IMG/VR virus record: IMGVR_UViG_3300023084_000027
Location: 1-54,172 of that record
DNA length: 54,172 nt
Source of the DNA: a virus
Strand: one strand, 5' to 3'
Shown here piece by piece: positions 30,955 to 40,117 of this stretch. Below the pieces are notes generated by a model. That model did not search any database. It had not been told where the DNA came from and saw nothing but the letters and a program-made list of their open reading frames with translations. Position 1 is the first letter of the stretch. Each line of letters begins with the position of its first letter. Position numbers and translations under genes: made by a program.

Positions 30955-31535
30955 ATCATGCTCCTAGAATCTGCATATACTTTTCCTTGTGATGCTTTGG
31001 ACCATTGAGCAGTTGGTAAGAATGTTGCAATCTCCCACTCTGGTGCAGGAACCATTGCTAGTCTTCCTTCAACATGCGAAGTCAAATATTTTTTAAAACA
31101 AGGTTTGAAATATTTCATCTTCGCTGCTGATTTCAAGTAACTATACGACAAATCAAACCTTGTTGAATCATCAAACTTTTTGTTGCTGGTTTGGTCCATC
31201 AGTCCGTCTAAAAACTTTGCTCTTAGTGTCATAGGTAAGTAGTGCAAATTCAATCCGTAGAACCCACCTTTAGTACCTTTTACAAAAATGATGAGAGGAA
31301 AATTATCGTAGTATGGAAGTTTGTCTTTAGTTTTGGGATCATAAAAGAACATATACATTCCACCGACACCACCACGATTTCTCATGATAATTTCTTCTTC
31401 TCGCATTAAAGATCGTCTACTGATACCTCTCATGTTCTGAACTTTTTTTCTGAACCATTTACGAGACTGTGCTGTACGAGGAGTGATCCCCGCACGGAAT
31501 GCTTCTCTTTCTACTGTTGCGAACAAGTTACTCAT
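30951..31535 (-). CDS. Conserved T4-like marine phage protein, function unknown
   Basis: A 194-residue basic protein between gp4 and gp54. SRKWFRKKVQNMRGISRRSL at the N-terminus, then GGMYMFFYDPKTKDKLPYYD and GGFYGLNLHYLPMTLRAKFL. I recognise it as a family that occurs at this place in marine T4-like phages; a role in head completion or DNA end protection has been suggested for the position, but no motif proves it. A weak late box (ACTAAATA) lies on the minus strand just upstream at 31542-31549. Confidence 0.5.
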   Translation of the reverse strand: MSNLFATVEREAFRAGITPRTAQSRKWFRKKVQNMRGISRRSLMREEEIIMRNRGGVGGMYMFFYDPKTKDKLPYYDNFPLIIFVKGTKGGFYGLNLHYLPMTLRAKFLDGLMDQTSNKKFDDSTRFDLSYSYLKSAAKMKYFKPCFKKYLTSHVEGRLAMVPAPEWEIATFLPTAQWSKASQGKVYADSRSMI

Positions 31536-31540
31536 AATCT

Positions 31541-32041
31541 TTATTTAGTCTTTTTTCGGGAATATGGTTTCATTTTTTTGAGAGGTTTTAATTTACCGGG
31601 CATCTTTTTCGGCAAAATGCCCATTTTTCCTAATTTGACCTCTGTCCAAATATCAAATTGCATTTTGTGGTCTTTGCAATACTCTTCTGCCGCTTTCCAC
31701 TTGCAAGTATTTTTAATATAAGTAAATGCTTCTGTGATATAGCGTTTTGTCCGTTTGTTTCCAGTAGGAGCAGTTGTTTCTTTTTGAGGTTTGACTTCAA
31801 TGAGGGATTGTTTTCCGTTTTTCCATTTCACCCAAAAATCCGGAAAATATCTGTGCACTCTTTTGTCCCCTTCGTCGTAATAAGGGATTGTTATTTCTTC
31901 ACTGGACCATTGTACAACATCAGGAGACTTATCGAAAAACATCATGCAGTTCTTTTCCCATAAACTCCTATAGACAATATTTCTATAGTCTCCTTTATAC
32001 TTATTAGTGTTTTTAGGACGGAAGTAACCTGAGTATGCCAT
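31541..32041 (-). CDS. gp4: Head completion protein gp4
   Basis: A 166-residue protein with the features of T4 gp4: AYSGYFRPKNTNKYKGDYRN, VYRSLWEKNCMMFFDKSPDV, VHRYFPDFWVKWKNGKQSLIEVKP. The Asp in FPDF and Glu-x-Lys in IEVKP form a PD-(D/E)XK nuclease-like site, as in the known family. It works at the head-tail junction in completing DNA-filled heads. The tail is Lys-rich (MKPYSRKKTK). It begins the minus-strand late operon, right beside the divergent gp48 promoter. Confidence 0.9.
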   Translation of the reverse strand: MAYSGYFRPKNTNKYKGDYRNIVYRSLWEKNCMMFFDKSPDVVQWSSEEITIPYYDEGDKRVHRYFPDFWVKWKNGKQSLIEVKPQKETTAPTGNKRTKRYITEAFTYIKNTCKWKAAEEYCKDHKMQFDIWTEVKLGKMGILPKKMPGKLKPLKKMKPYSRKKTK

Positions 32042-32048
32042 GATGCGT

Positions 32049-32056
32049 TATAAATA
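32049..32056 (+). promoter_or_regulatory. T4-type late promoter of gp48
   Basis: TATAAATA, exact. The RNA start would be near 32062, 27 bases before the gp48 ATG at 32089. It lies on the opposite strand and only 13 bases from the start of the gp4 late box. Confidence 0.8.
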
Positions 32057-32069
32057 ATGAAATACTATC

Positions 32070-32077
32070 TATTTAGA
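32070..32077 (-). promoter_or_regulatory. Late-type promoter of gp4, divergent
   Basis: On the minus strand TCTAAATA matches seven of eight positions of the T4 late box. It would start RNA near 32064, 23 bases before the gp4 ATG, so its start site and that of gp48 face each other within a few bases. Confidence 0.5.
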
Positions 32078-32088
32078 TGAGATGAACT

Positions 32089-33258
32089 ATGCCCACTAGA
32101 GGTCAAATTAAGCAGCGGGTCGCAAAAGCCAAAGAAGAAGCGAAACAACAGTTACGCGAGGCACGTGCAAATGGTAAAGAAGCACTAGAAAATGTTCAAC
32201 TGGAATCTGAAGCATCTAAAGCAGCAAGTGCTGCTCCTTTCAACCGTAACAGGCAAGATCGTTTAAGATATCCTCTTGAGGATCGGGATGCTTACAAAGC
32301 ACAAGTAAGATTTCGTGTTGTAGAACTCGCTCCACTCGAAGCTGCGCAATTAGGCAATTTAGATTTTGTAAACGAATTGCTTTCTACAGATAAAATTTCT
32401 AAGTTGGATGATAAGATCGATAAAAAAACTGGCGATCAAACAGAACAGGACAAGAAAAAAAGAACTGAACTCACCAACAAAAATTTAGAGAAATTAAAGG
32501 GTTCAGGAAAAGATAGTTACGATAATCCCAATGCACAGAAAAAATATGCCGGGAGTGTAACTCTGTACTTACCTCAATCATACAGAATAAACGATAAAGT
32601 TAATTACAACGGAGGTGCTGCTCTAGGCGCTATTGGTGCTGGTGTCGAAGCGGGTCTGAAAGGAGGTGCTTCAGCACTAGATGCGGTTGGTGCTGGAATA
32701 ACGCAAGGTATCGATTCGTTCACAAGTCTTTTTCAACAAGGATCTTTAGATAGAGAAGCATCATCTCTAGCACTTACCAAAGTTTCTCAATCTTTTGCTC
32801 CCGAAGGAGTTGCTAACGGTGTAAGAGCGGCAACTAGGGTAACAACGAATCCTAATCTTCGTGTATTATTCGACGATGTTGGAATTCGAAGCATTCCCTT
32901 TTCGTTTCGCCTTGTTGCAAAGTCTGCTAAAGAAGCAGTGGAGATAGAAAAAATAGTTAAGTTTTTTAGGTATCAATTATATCCCGATGAAATTGTCGGA
33001 CAAATTGGTGGTGCAACGGTTTCTCTTGGTTATAAGTTTCCAGATCCCTTTGAAATCACTACTACATATGGAGAGGGATCGTCTGGGAGAAGAATAGGTT
33101 CTAAATTTTTAGATGCTTACCTTACCGAAGTAGATGTAGCATACAATGAACAAAGTATGGGATTCCATGCCGATGGATATCCTTCCGATGTTAGTATACA
33201 ACTTACCTTTATCGAAAGTAAAGCACTGACACGCAAACTTGTGGAAGAGGGTTACTAA
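32089..33258 (+). CDS. gp48: Baseplate tail-tube cap gp48
   Basis: A 389-residue protein. The N-terminal third is a helical, charged coil (QRVAKAKEEAKQQLREARAN), the middle includes GGAALGAIGAGVEAGLKGGA, a hydrophobic Gly/Ala stretch, and the C-terminal third has PNLRVLFDDVGIRSIPFSFR and AVEIEKIVKFFRYQLYPDEI, known features of T4-like gp48. It caps the baseplate and carries the first ring of the tube. Stop and next start overlap (TAATG). Confidence 0.85.
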   Translation: MPTRGQIKQRVAKAKEEAKQQLREARANGKEALENVQLESEASKAASAAPFNRNRQDRLRYPLEDRDAYKAQVRFRVVELAPLEAAQLGNLDFVNELLSTDKISKLDDKIDKKTGDQTEQDKKKRTELTNKNLEKLKGSGKDSYDNPNAQKKYAGSVTLYLPQSYRINDKVNYNGGAALGAIGAGVEAGLKGGASALDAVGAGITQGIDSFTSLFQQGSLDREASSLALTKVSQSFAPEGVANGVRAATRVTTNPNLRVLFDDVGIRSIPFSFRLVAKSAKEAVEIEKIVKFFRYQLYPDEIVGQIGGATVSLGYKFPDPFEITTTYGEGSSGRRIGSKFLDAYLTEVDVAYNEQSMGFHADGYPSDVSIQLTFIESKALTRKLVEEGY

Positions 33259-34583
33259 TGTCTTATTTTAAAAATTTTGGATTAGTAGAATACAGATATG
33301 GTGATGAAGACGAATCAACACGGGTTTTAGTCGAAGACTTAACCATATACGTTGATTTGTTAGATCAGATCGATGATCTTGTTGGGTTTTACGAGTATTA
33401 TTATATTCTTGATGGGGATCGCCCGGATACTCTATCCTATAAGTTATATGGCACTACTGACTACTACTGGACATTTTACTTAATGAATCAAAGTTTGAAA
33501 GAAACAGGTTGGCCGTTACATCAAAAAGAACTAGACGTATACGTTGCTAAATTGTTTAGCGGTATCACTTTCAGACCAGAAACTGTTAGTTTATGGAATA
33601 GATTGACACAGGATGGAAAAAGGTTACCCTATAGATTTCCTGTAGCAACTGTAGATCAATCAAATAATGTAACTAGTGCTCGACAAGATTTAGTTATAAC
33701 CACAACAATCACAGTTGATGATCCTATCGATGACAATTTAATCTATGTCTCAGAAGGTGCTGGTATTGTAACAGGATTTAATATATCCGGTTTAAATATA
33801 CCAGACGGTACCACGATAACAAATATTGAATTCACGGGTGCCAACCCTGCGAGTAGAACAGGTCCTGCTACGCTGACTTTATCAAACAATACCACAGATG
33901 ATTATGAAGCAGTCGATGGAGTTTCTTTTCCAGTGACTTTGACAGTATGGAACGGTGATGCATACAAAGTTGATCTCAATGCGCACAGTGTTGACATTCG
34001 TGTTGGCGATATCATAAGACTTGATGATGTTATTCAAGACGAAACATATGTAACAGCATATTCTAACAATGTGGTGACTTTAGATAAACCGATGATTGCA
34101 CCTTTAACGACAGGTGCTGCAATAGAGATTTGGGGACCCTTGGATTCTGAAAGAGACTATCAGTTAGGTTATGCAACTATGCATTCGACAAATAGAAGTG
34201 GACCAGAACTTCATGCATATATGCCAATTCCTTATTTTACGAACAATACATATGATATTGCAGACACTTTAAATGACACTTATCTCCTTGATAACTTACA
34301 AAGTGGTGGTGTTGATGCGGTGATTGAACCGGATGCACACCATCACTATGAAAATTCGAGTGGTGAGTGGTTAGACGCAGTAATTGCAGATAATGTTTTT
34401 AAATTAAACCCTTTAGAGTATGGTGTAGTACCAATAGAAATTGATCCGCCTCCCGGAGCGACTATTATTACTAATAGAGAATATCTTCAAGCAACCAATG
34501 ACGAAGCACGTCGAATTAGAATCATTAAACCTAACATCATCGCTAGAGTAGTCTCTGAGTTTGAACGACTAGTTAAAGGTTAA
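33258..34583 (+). CDS. gp53: Baseplate wedge gp53 with a large insert
   Basis: A 441-residue protein where T4 gp53 has 196. Residues 1-120 are gp53: YFKNFGLVEYRYG, DQIDDLVGFYEYYYILDGDRPD, LYGTTDYYWTFYLMN. Residues about 135-280 are rich in strands (NNVTSARQDLVITTTITVDD and DGTTITNIEF) and look like an inserted Ig-like or decoration domain. The C-terminal part returns to wedge-like sequence (EYLQATNDEARRIRIIKPN). It builds the wedge contact to the hub. Confidence 0.85.
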   Translation: MSYFKNFGLVEYRYGDEDESTRVLVEDLTIYVDLLDQIDDLVGFYEYYYILDGDRPDTLSYKLYGTTDYYWTFYLMNQSLKETGWPLHQKELDVYVAKLFSGITFRPETVSLWNRLTQDGKRLPYRFPVATVDQSNNVTSARQDLVITTTITVDDPIDDNLIYVSEGAGIVTGFNISGLNIPDGTTITNIEFTGANPASRTGPATLTLSNNTTDDYEAVDGVSFPVTLTVWNGDAYKVDLNAHSVDIRVGDIIRLDDVIQDETYVTAYSNNVVTLDKPMIAPLTTGAAIEIWGPLDSERDYQLGYATMHSTNRSGPELHAYMPIPYFTNNTYDIADTLNDTYLLDNLQSGGVDAVIEPDAHHHYENSSGEWLDAVIADNVFKLNPLEYGVVPIEIDPPPGATIITNREYLQATNDEARRIRIIKPNIIARVVSEFERLVKG

Positions 34584-34585
34584 TC

Positions 34586-35917
34586 ATGGCAGGCAGAGAC
34601 CAGCAATTTAAATTAGTCGAAGCATTTATTACTGCTGATCGATTTCAAGAGAAAGAAATCGAAGTTGTATCTAATGTTTTTGAAATTGTTATTTTTGAAG
34701 ATATCGAATCCGCTTGGTTAACAGGCACAATAGTAATAACAGATACGACTGGTTTTTTGAGTAAGACTCAATTTAAAGGCACAGAAAAAATAACACTTCG
34801 TCTTGCAGGAGCAGAAGAAAATGCAGACGTTGTTGTAGATAAAACTTTTTATCTGTATAACATGGAAAAAAGCGTAAGGTCGAATGATACGTCCACCACC
34901 TTTCTTTTTAATTTGATAGAAGAGCATGCTTACGTTAATGCTCTCAAACCATTTAGTAGAGCATACACCGGACCTATCGAAAAAATGATTACTCAAATTG
35001 TTACGAGTGAGTTAGGTAAAAAAGTAGATCAGTCTTATCTTAGTACAGGCAAAACAGCGCAAGGAGAACGAAAATATATTGTTCCCTATTTAACTCCAAT
35101 CGAAGCATGCGAAGTTTTGCTCGATAGAGGAACTACTGATTTTGGTTCGCCTTTATTTTTGTATTCTTCTATACACGATGATAATGTAAGACTTGCAGAT
35201 CTTGATGGAATTTTATCACAAAAAGCATTTAATTCTCAACTGCCTTACATCTATTCTCAGGCGGCAACCCAGTCTGCTGCAAGTCTAGATCCTGCTCGTG
35301 CTTCTACTCAAGTTGCTGCAATCGATTTTAAGGATCCTGTAGATACTCTTAATCAAATCGAAGAAGGGGTGTACGGAAGTTTCTACACTAACACCGATGT
35401 TTCTACAGGAATTTCATATCGAGCAAGAGTTACATTTAAAGAAATTTTTAAGAGTCTGCAAAGTAACGAAATTATAGATCCTGCTTCAGAGCAAGATATC
35501 TATGATGATTTCCAGACTATAGAAGACAAAGGCGTTGATGAATTTAACTCTGTGTATTGGCATCAGGTATCTGCTTCTAACTTATATCCAGATTACCGTT
35601 CATATCACGATGACATATCAAATGCATCGTTCGCATTGAAAGTTAGATCAAATATTTTAAGACAGGTTTTGTTATCGAACTCAATAACCATAGTTGTTCC
35701 GGGGGTTGCCTTTTTAATATCAAAAGCAACGGTTGGAGATATTCTTAGTTTGGATGTACTATCTCCGGAATCAGGTAATACCGAATTGTATGATTCCAGA
35801 TGGTCTGGTGATTACGTGATTACCAAAACCAAACATGTTTTTAGAGAGTCTACTCACAATGTTACCTGTGAAATATCGAAAATAAATAGACCTGCGAATC
35901 GTTTAGGTGCGGCATGA
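34586..35917 (+). CDS. gp27: Baseplate central hub gp27
   Basis: A 443-residue protein. EAFITADRFQEKEIEVVSNV, ESAWLTGTIVITDTTGFL and FLFNLIEEHAYVNALKPFSR are gp27-like; the end (YVITKTKHVFRESTHNVTCE) matches the fold of the hub barrels. It forms the trimeric ring above the spike. Start follows gp53 with AAAGG; it overlaps gp5 by four bases. Confidence 0.85.
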   Translation: MAGRDQQFKLVEAFITADRFQEKEIEVVSNVFEIVIFEDIESAWLTGTIVITDTTGFLSKTQFKGTEKITLRLAGAEENADVVVDKTFYLYNMEKSVRSNDTSTTFLFNLIEEHAYVNALKPFSRAYTGPIEKMITQIVTSELGKKVDQSYLSTGKTAQGERKYIVPYLTPIEACEVLLDRGTTDFGSPLFLYSSIHDDNVRLADLDGILSQKAFNSQLPYIYSQAATQSAASLDPARASTQVAAIDFKDPVDTLNQIEEGVYGSFYTNTDVSTGISYRARVTFKEIFKSLQSNEIIDPASEQDIYDDFQTIEDKGVDEFNSVYWHQVSASNLYPDYRSYHDDISNASFALKVRSNILRQVLLSNSITIVVPGVAFLISKATVGDILSLDVLSPESGNTELYDSRWSGDYVITKTKHVFRESTHNVTCEISKINRPANRLGAA

Positions 35918-36783
35918 TATATCCTTATTCATTACCAAAAGAATTTTATGGAGACGACACTCGTTGGTTTGTTGCAACGGTGGTCAACGCACAACCTCCT
36001 GCTGGGTTTGAGGGTAGAGTTCGAATTCGAATCTACGGTGTACATAACCTGTATACTGGTGACATCTCAGAGTCAGATCTTCCTTGGGCACAGGTGTTAA
36101 TTCCTAACACAGAAGGTGGTATTTCTGGGTATGGTAGAATTGCGCAGTTGTCTGCTGGGTCTTTTGTGTTCGGTGTTTTTTTAGACGGTAAAACTTCTCA
36201 GTTACCTTTAATATTAGGAAGTTTTCCTCGTATCGAACTTCCTACCGAAGTTCAAAGAAATGTAGGAAATAGTCTAACGTCTTTTAATTATGACCAAGAA
36301 AAAATCCAAAATGTTGTTACAATCAATATTGACAATGATACTTCTAGAACAGGTACCTCAGTAGCAAGAAGGAGAAGTCAGTCTCTTAAATTTTTTATAG
36401 ATAATGGTTACACTCCTTTACAGAGTGCTGCAATCACGGGTAACTTAGAAGCAGCATCAAACTTCGAAACGTTTCCTGTCGATGGGTTTCAAGGTGACGG
36501 TGTAGGGATTGCTGCATGGAGTCGTTTAAAAGGCAACAGGTACAATCGTCTTATTCAATTCGGTTCCCTTTTCCAACCCAAAGTAGATTGGAAAAATTAT
36601 TCAACTCAACTTCAATTTGTTATTTACGAACTCAGGACAACACAAAACTTGGCAAACAAAAAACTTCTTCAAGCAAAAACTATAGAAGAAGCATCTAACA
36701 TCGTGACTAAATTTTATATTAAATCTGATATACAAAACCCCTTGTCTAAATCAGAAAATGCCTTTGAAGAGGTGTTCGCATGA
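35914..36783 (+). CDS. gp5: Baseplate hub gp5 N-terminal part with tail lysozyme domain
   Basis: A 289-residue protein in two parts. Residues 1-115 form an OB-fold domain: WFVATVVNAQPPAGFEGRVR, YGVHNLYTGDI and SQLPLILGSFPR. Residues about 165-270 are a tail lysozyme of the phage-lysozyme-2 type: NGYTPLQSAAITGNLEAASN, and FQGDGVGIAAWSRLKGNRYN, where GNLE and the GxxxW stretch are usual. The T4 type catalytic domain is not present. The spike part lies in the separate gene at 38636. It overlaps the amidase gene by four bases. Confidence 0.85.
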   Translation: MIYPYSLPKEFYGDDTRWFVATVVNAQPPAGFEGRVRIRIYGVHNLYTGDISESDLPWAQVLIPNTEGGISGYGRIAQLSAGSFVFGVFLDGKTSQLPLILGSFPRIELPTEVQRNVGNSLTSFNYDQEKIQNVVTINIDNDTSRTGTSVARRRSQSLKFFIDNGYTPLQSAAITGNLEAASNFETFPVDGFQGDGVGIAAWSRLKGNRYNRLIQFGSLFQPKVDWKNYSTQLQFVIYELRTTQNLANKKLLQAKTIEEASNIVTKFYIKSDIQNPLSKSENAFEEVFA

Positions 36784-38639
36784 CAACTAAAGAAACAATA
36801 AAAACTAATCTAAACCAGACGGTTGCCTCTGTAAATGATGCGTATGAAGGTAGTGTTAAAAATGCTGCGACAAATGCTCAAACCTCTTTTGCTAATGCAA
36901 CCGAGACAAAGGTGGGGCAGGTTACAGGCGAAATTAATGGTGGTATTCAGAGTGTTACGAATCTAACGAAAGATGTGTCCGGTAAATTGAATGCGGGTGC
37001 AGTTGAAGGGGTGGTCACTGATCAGTTGTCTGCCCTCGAAGGAGCAGTAAACGACTTTGGTTCTCTACCAGCAAAAACAAAAAGTGCAGTCAAGATTGCT
37101 ATTGCTTGGAGTGACCCGGATTCTGATGGAAATGTTTATCCGATATCGTCTTCAATTGATCCTAGTTCTCAAATAGATGAATCTATTAATGCTATGCTTG
37201 CCAAAGTCACCGGGTTGCAAGTTTTTGACGGATACGTACAAAAGATTGCTGGTAATGTGATGCCGAAAGGACAGTTGAGTTTGCTTGAAAAAGCAAAGGG
37301 GAATCTAGGCAAGTTTCCCGGTGCAGACGCACTGAATGAACTTACCGCAAAGGCAAATGATCTTGCAGCAACCGCTGAGGGTGCGATCAATGATGCAGTG
37401 TCAGGTTTGGGTTCGTTGCCTGCGGGTGCTACTGCCGCTGCTAGTGATGTTGGAAAAAATTTAGCAGGGGTGGCAAGCGGTGCCGACGCAGTTACAGCAC
37501 TTCAAAGTCAAGGTGCTGCTTTAACCTCTGCTGTCGAAGGGTCGGTTACCAAAGTTGCAGATGGTCTCACGCAAAATATTGACATTAACCAAGACAAACT
37601 CAAAACAGACTTTCAGGAACAAACAGGAAAAATCGGAGAGTCTGTTTTTTCAGATGCTAAAAAAGGATTAGATGATAATTTAAACCAATTATCAAAAGGC
37701 AGAGATGCTTATGATAAAACGGTAGGTACCATTGTTAGCGATTCCAAGTCAGGGTTGCTTCAGGGATTTACGGAAAAACAAACCGGGCAAGGTACCACTA
37801 TCATGAGAAGTCTTGCACCCAATCTAACTTCTTTAGATAGGGACGAGGTTATTACTCTGGCACAAGGAGATCAAGCGGAAAGAGATAAAGCGGTTGACAT
37901 TATCTCTAAATCTTCCGGTAAAACCCCAGATGAAGTTAGGGCAGGATTAGAAGACCTTAACACAACCATTGCAGGAAGTGTGGTAATAGAGAATGAAGAG
38001 TCTGCTTTTGCGGATCCGTTTGATCTTAGTTCTACTTTAAATTTCGAAGACAAGGGAGCGAAGTTTTCGTATGTGTCTTCAGTAGAAGAATTGCAAGCGG
38101 ATATTAACTCTATCTCTCGTCAAGTAACAGAAGTTATTGTACACTGGACTGATACTTACACGAATAAGAATATTGGATCAGAAGAGATTAATCAAATTCA
38201 TATTGATCTAGGTCTTAGTGGTATAGGATATCATTATGTTATTCGAAGAGACGGTTCATTACAAAGGGGCAGACCAGTCAACAAACAAGGCGAACACGCT
38301 AATGTAAACGGACATGACGAGTATAGCATCGGACTAGTTTTTGTCGGTGGTATCAATGCTCCTTCAGGTACTGCGTTTCCGGGTTCTTATCGAGGGGTGT
38401 CATCTTTGACTCTTGCACAAATGAATACGTTTAATGCTTTTTGTGCTGCCTTCTATTCTCGATATCCGGGAGGACAAATCCTTGGACATAATGATATAGA
38501 CGTTTTAGAAGAAGATCCGGGTTTTGATGTAAGAGATTATGTCGATGATTTGTTCAACAAAAAATCATTGTTCGAAGATCCCTCTGCTAGAGGTCCTTTC
38601 TCACCGTCAGAACTTGTCACAACAAGGATACCAGAATGA
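36780..38639 (+). CDS. Tail-associated N-acetylmuramoyl-L-alanine amidase
   Basis: A 619-residue protein. Residues up to about 400 are Gly/Ala/Thr-rich coiled segments. The last 180 residues are an amidase-2 domain: VTEVIVHWTDTYTNKN (first zinc His), IGYHYVIRRDGSLQRGRPV, NKQGEHANVNGHDEYSIGLV, FVGGIN, and ILGHNDIDVLEEDPGFDV (second His and acidic ligand). It would cut the peptide stem from the sugar of peptidoglycan when the tail pierces the wall. It lies between the hub lysozyme and the spike, overlapping each by four bases. Confidence 0.8.
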   Translation: MTTKETIKTNLNQTVASVNDAYEGSVKNAATNAQTSFANATETKVGQVTGEINGGIQSVTNLTKDVSGKLNAGAVEGVVTDQLSALEGAVNDFGSLPAKTKSAVKIAIAWSDPDSDGNVYPISSSIDPSSQIDESINAMLAKVTGLQVFDGYVQKIAGNVMPKGQLSLLEKAKGNLGKFPGADALNELTAKANDLAATAEGAINDAVSGLGSLPAGATAAASDVGKNLAGVASGADAVTALQSQGAALTSAVEGSVTKVADGLTQNIDINQDKLKTDFQEQTGKIGESVFSDAKKGLDDNLNQLSKGRDAYDKTVGTIVSDSKSGLLQGFTEKQTGQGTTIMRSLAPNLTSLDRDEVITLAQGDQAERDKAVDIISKSSGKTPDEVRAGLEDLNTTIAGSVVIENEESAFADPFDLSSTLNFEDKGAKFSYVSSVEELQADINSISRQVTEVIVHWTDTYTNKNIGSEEINQIHIDLGLSGIGYHYVIRRDGSLQRGRPVNKQGEHANVNGHDEYSIGLVFVGGINAPSGTAFPGSYRGVSSLTLAQMNTFNAFCAAFYSRYPGGQILGHNDIDVLEEDPGFDVRDYVDDLFNKKSLFEDPSARGPFSPSELVTTRIPE

Positions 38640-40117
38640 CAACCAAAGAAGATAATATAGTAACACGTATCCAGAAACTGGGCGAAGGTCAGGAAGACAC
38701 ACTCGGAGTACCTCAAACAGGATTCTCTGACGCTAGTGGTCAATACCCTACACAAGATTATTATTTTGGAACTTCTACTAATAAGGCAGCAAAAGGCGAA
38801 ACCACTACACAATTGTTTAGTGGTGGTGGCGATAAAAACGTCTCGATAGAACTTCCGGATCAGAAACCGTCTCAATATCCGTTCAATCAGGTTCAGCAAA
38901 CACCCGCAGGACATTCATGGGAAATAGATGACACTCCCGGTGGTGAACGAATTATCATGAAACATCGAACGGGAGCAGGATTAGAACTTCGTGCTGATGG
39001 ATCTGTGCTATTTTCTGCGGTTAATAAAAAGGTCGAAGTCACTGGGGGAGACCACACTGTTATCGTTGAGGGTGAGGGTAACCTTGTTTACAAAGGCAAT
39101 CTCAACGTTCGAGTCACCGGAGACTATAATCTCACCGTAGATGGAAACATTAACGTTGACGTTGCTGGTAATAAAGAAGAAGCAGTGCATGGTAGTTATA
39201 CAGGTACATTCGATAACAACCATAATTCAACGATCAAGGGTTCGCAGAGCAGTCGAGTTGTTGGAACTCACACACAAACCTTATTATCAGATAATTATGT
39301 GTTTGTCAAGGGGGATCAGAACAATTGGGTAGAGGGTGATGTAGAACTCACTTCTGGGAATCGTCTTGTGACTACGGCAGAGAGTGAGTGGGCAGCATCA
39401 TCAGAGACCACGAACATCACAGGAATCACTGTGTCTGTTCTGGGGACGAAAGGAACCATCGGTGGCACATTGGTCGATCACTACGGTAAAGTCTATTCTG
39501 GACCTCCAGAAGGCGCAGGAAACGGCGGTACGACTTTCTACGGAACTCTCGTGGGTCGAGCGGCAGAGGCAATCACTGCTGATTTCGCAAACAAAGCAGG
39601 ACAAACTCCCTTTGCCAAATATGCTGAAGGTGCTGGTAAAGCAAAAACTCATAGTAATGGTTCTGGTTCCGCGCCTAGTGTGAAAGAACCGGAGAAGTAT
39701 GAAACTATTTTCCCTTTTATCGAAACTCCACCGGATGCACCAGAACCGACAACAGAACTTATTGCTCCACACTTGGCAGTGAGTAACTTTGCTATTCGTA
39801 AGGTAATTGTGGATACGGACATCGAAGATCCAAACTCTCTCGTTTCTAAGATTCTGAAAACGGACGATTACAAAGACTTGTTTGATCGTGATCCTACTAT
39901 TGATGAGATCCGTTCTAAGATCCGGGACACCGCTAATTTCAATAACAAAGAGTTTACGAACAATCTTGTCGCAGAAGGTTTACTGTCTACTGATTTCGCA
40001 AAAGCGTTTGATGGTAAGATTGGTAGAACTTCAAATAGATCTAAACAGAAGAAATTTGGTTACAAACCTTTGGGCAATAACCCCGCAGACGTGAAAAGCA
40101 AGAGATTCTTAGTATGA
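38636..40117 (+). CDS. Central spike, gp5 C-terminal-like beta-helix
   Basis: A 493-residue protein. After a disordered start (LGVPQTGFSDASGQYPTQDY) comes HSWEIDDTPGGERIIMKHRT and GLELRADGSVLFSAV, then strand-turn repeats of the type GNLNVRVTGDYNLTVDGNIN, VAGNKEEAVHGSYTG, which build the triple-stranded beta-helix of the T4 spike. Residues after 340 contain proline-rich linkers and a helical tail. With the OB/lysozyme and amidase genes it makes a divided gp5. Confidence 0.8.
   Translation: MTTKEDNIVTRIQKLGEGQEDTLGVPQTGFSDASGQYPTQDYYFGTSTNKAAKGETTTQLFSGGGDKNVSIELPDQKPSQYPFNQVQQTPAGHSWEIDDTPGGERIIMKHRTGAGLELRADGSVLFSAVNKKVEVTGGDHTVIVEGEGNLVYKGNLNVRVTGDYNLTVDGNINVDVAGNKEEAVHGSYTGTFDNNHNSTIKGSQSSRVVGTHTQTLLSDNYVFVKGDQNNWVEGDVELTSGNRLVTTAESEWAASSETTNITGITVSVLGTKGTIGGTLVDHYGKVYSGPPEGAGNGGTTFYGTLVGRAAEAITADFANKAGQTPFAKYAEGAGKAKTHSNGSGSAPSVKEPEKYETIFPFIETPPDAPEPTTELIAPHLAVSNFAIRKVIVDTDIEDPNSLVSKILKTDDYKDLFDRDPTIDEIRSKIRDTANFNNKEFTNNLVAEGLLSTDFAKAFDGKIGRTSNRSKQKKFGYKPLGNNPADVKSKRFLV

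Noticed and set aside
30951-31535. Taking this gene for gp53
   Set aside because: The real gp53 pattern (YYWTFYLMN and YYYILDGDRPD) is at 33258; this protein does not contain it.
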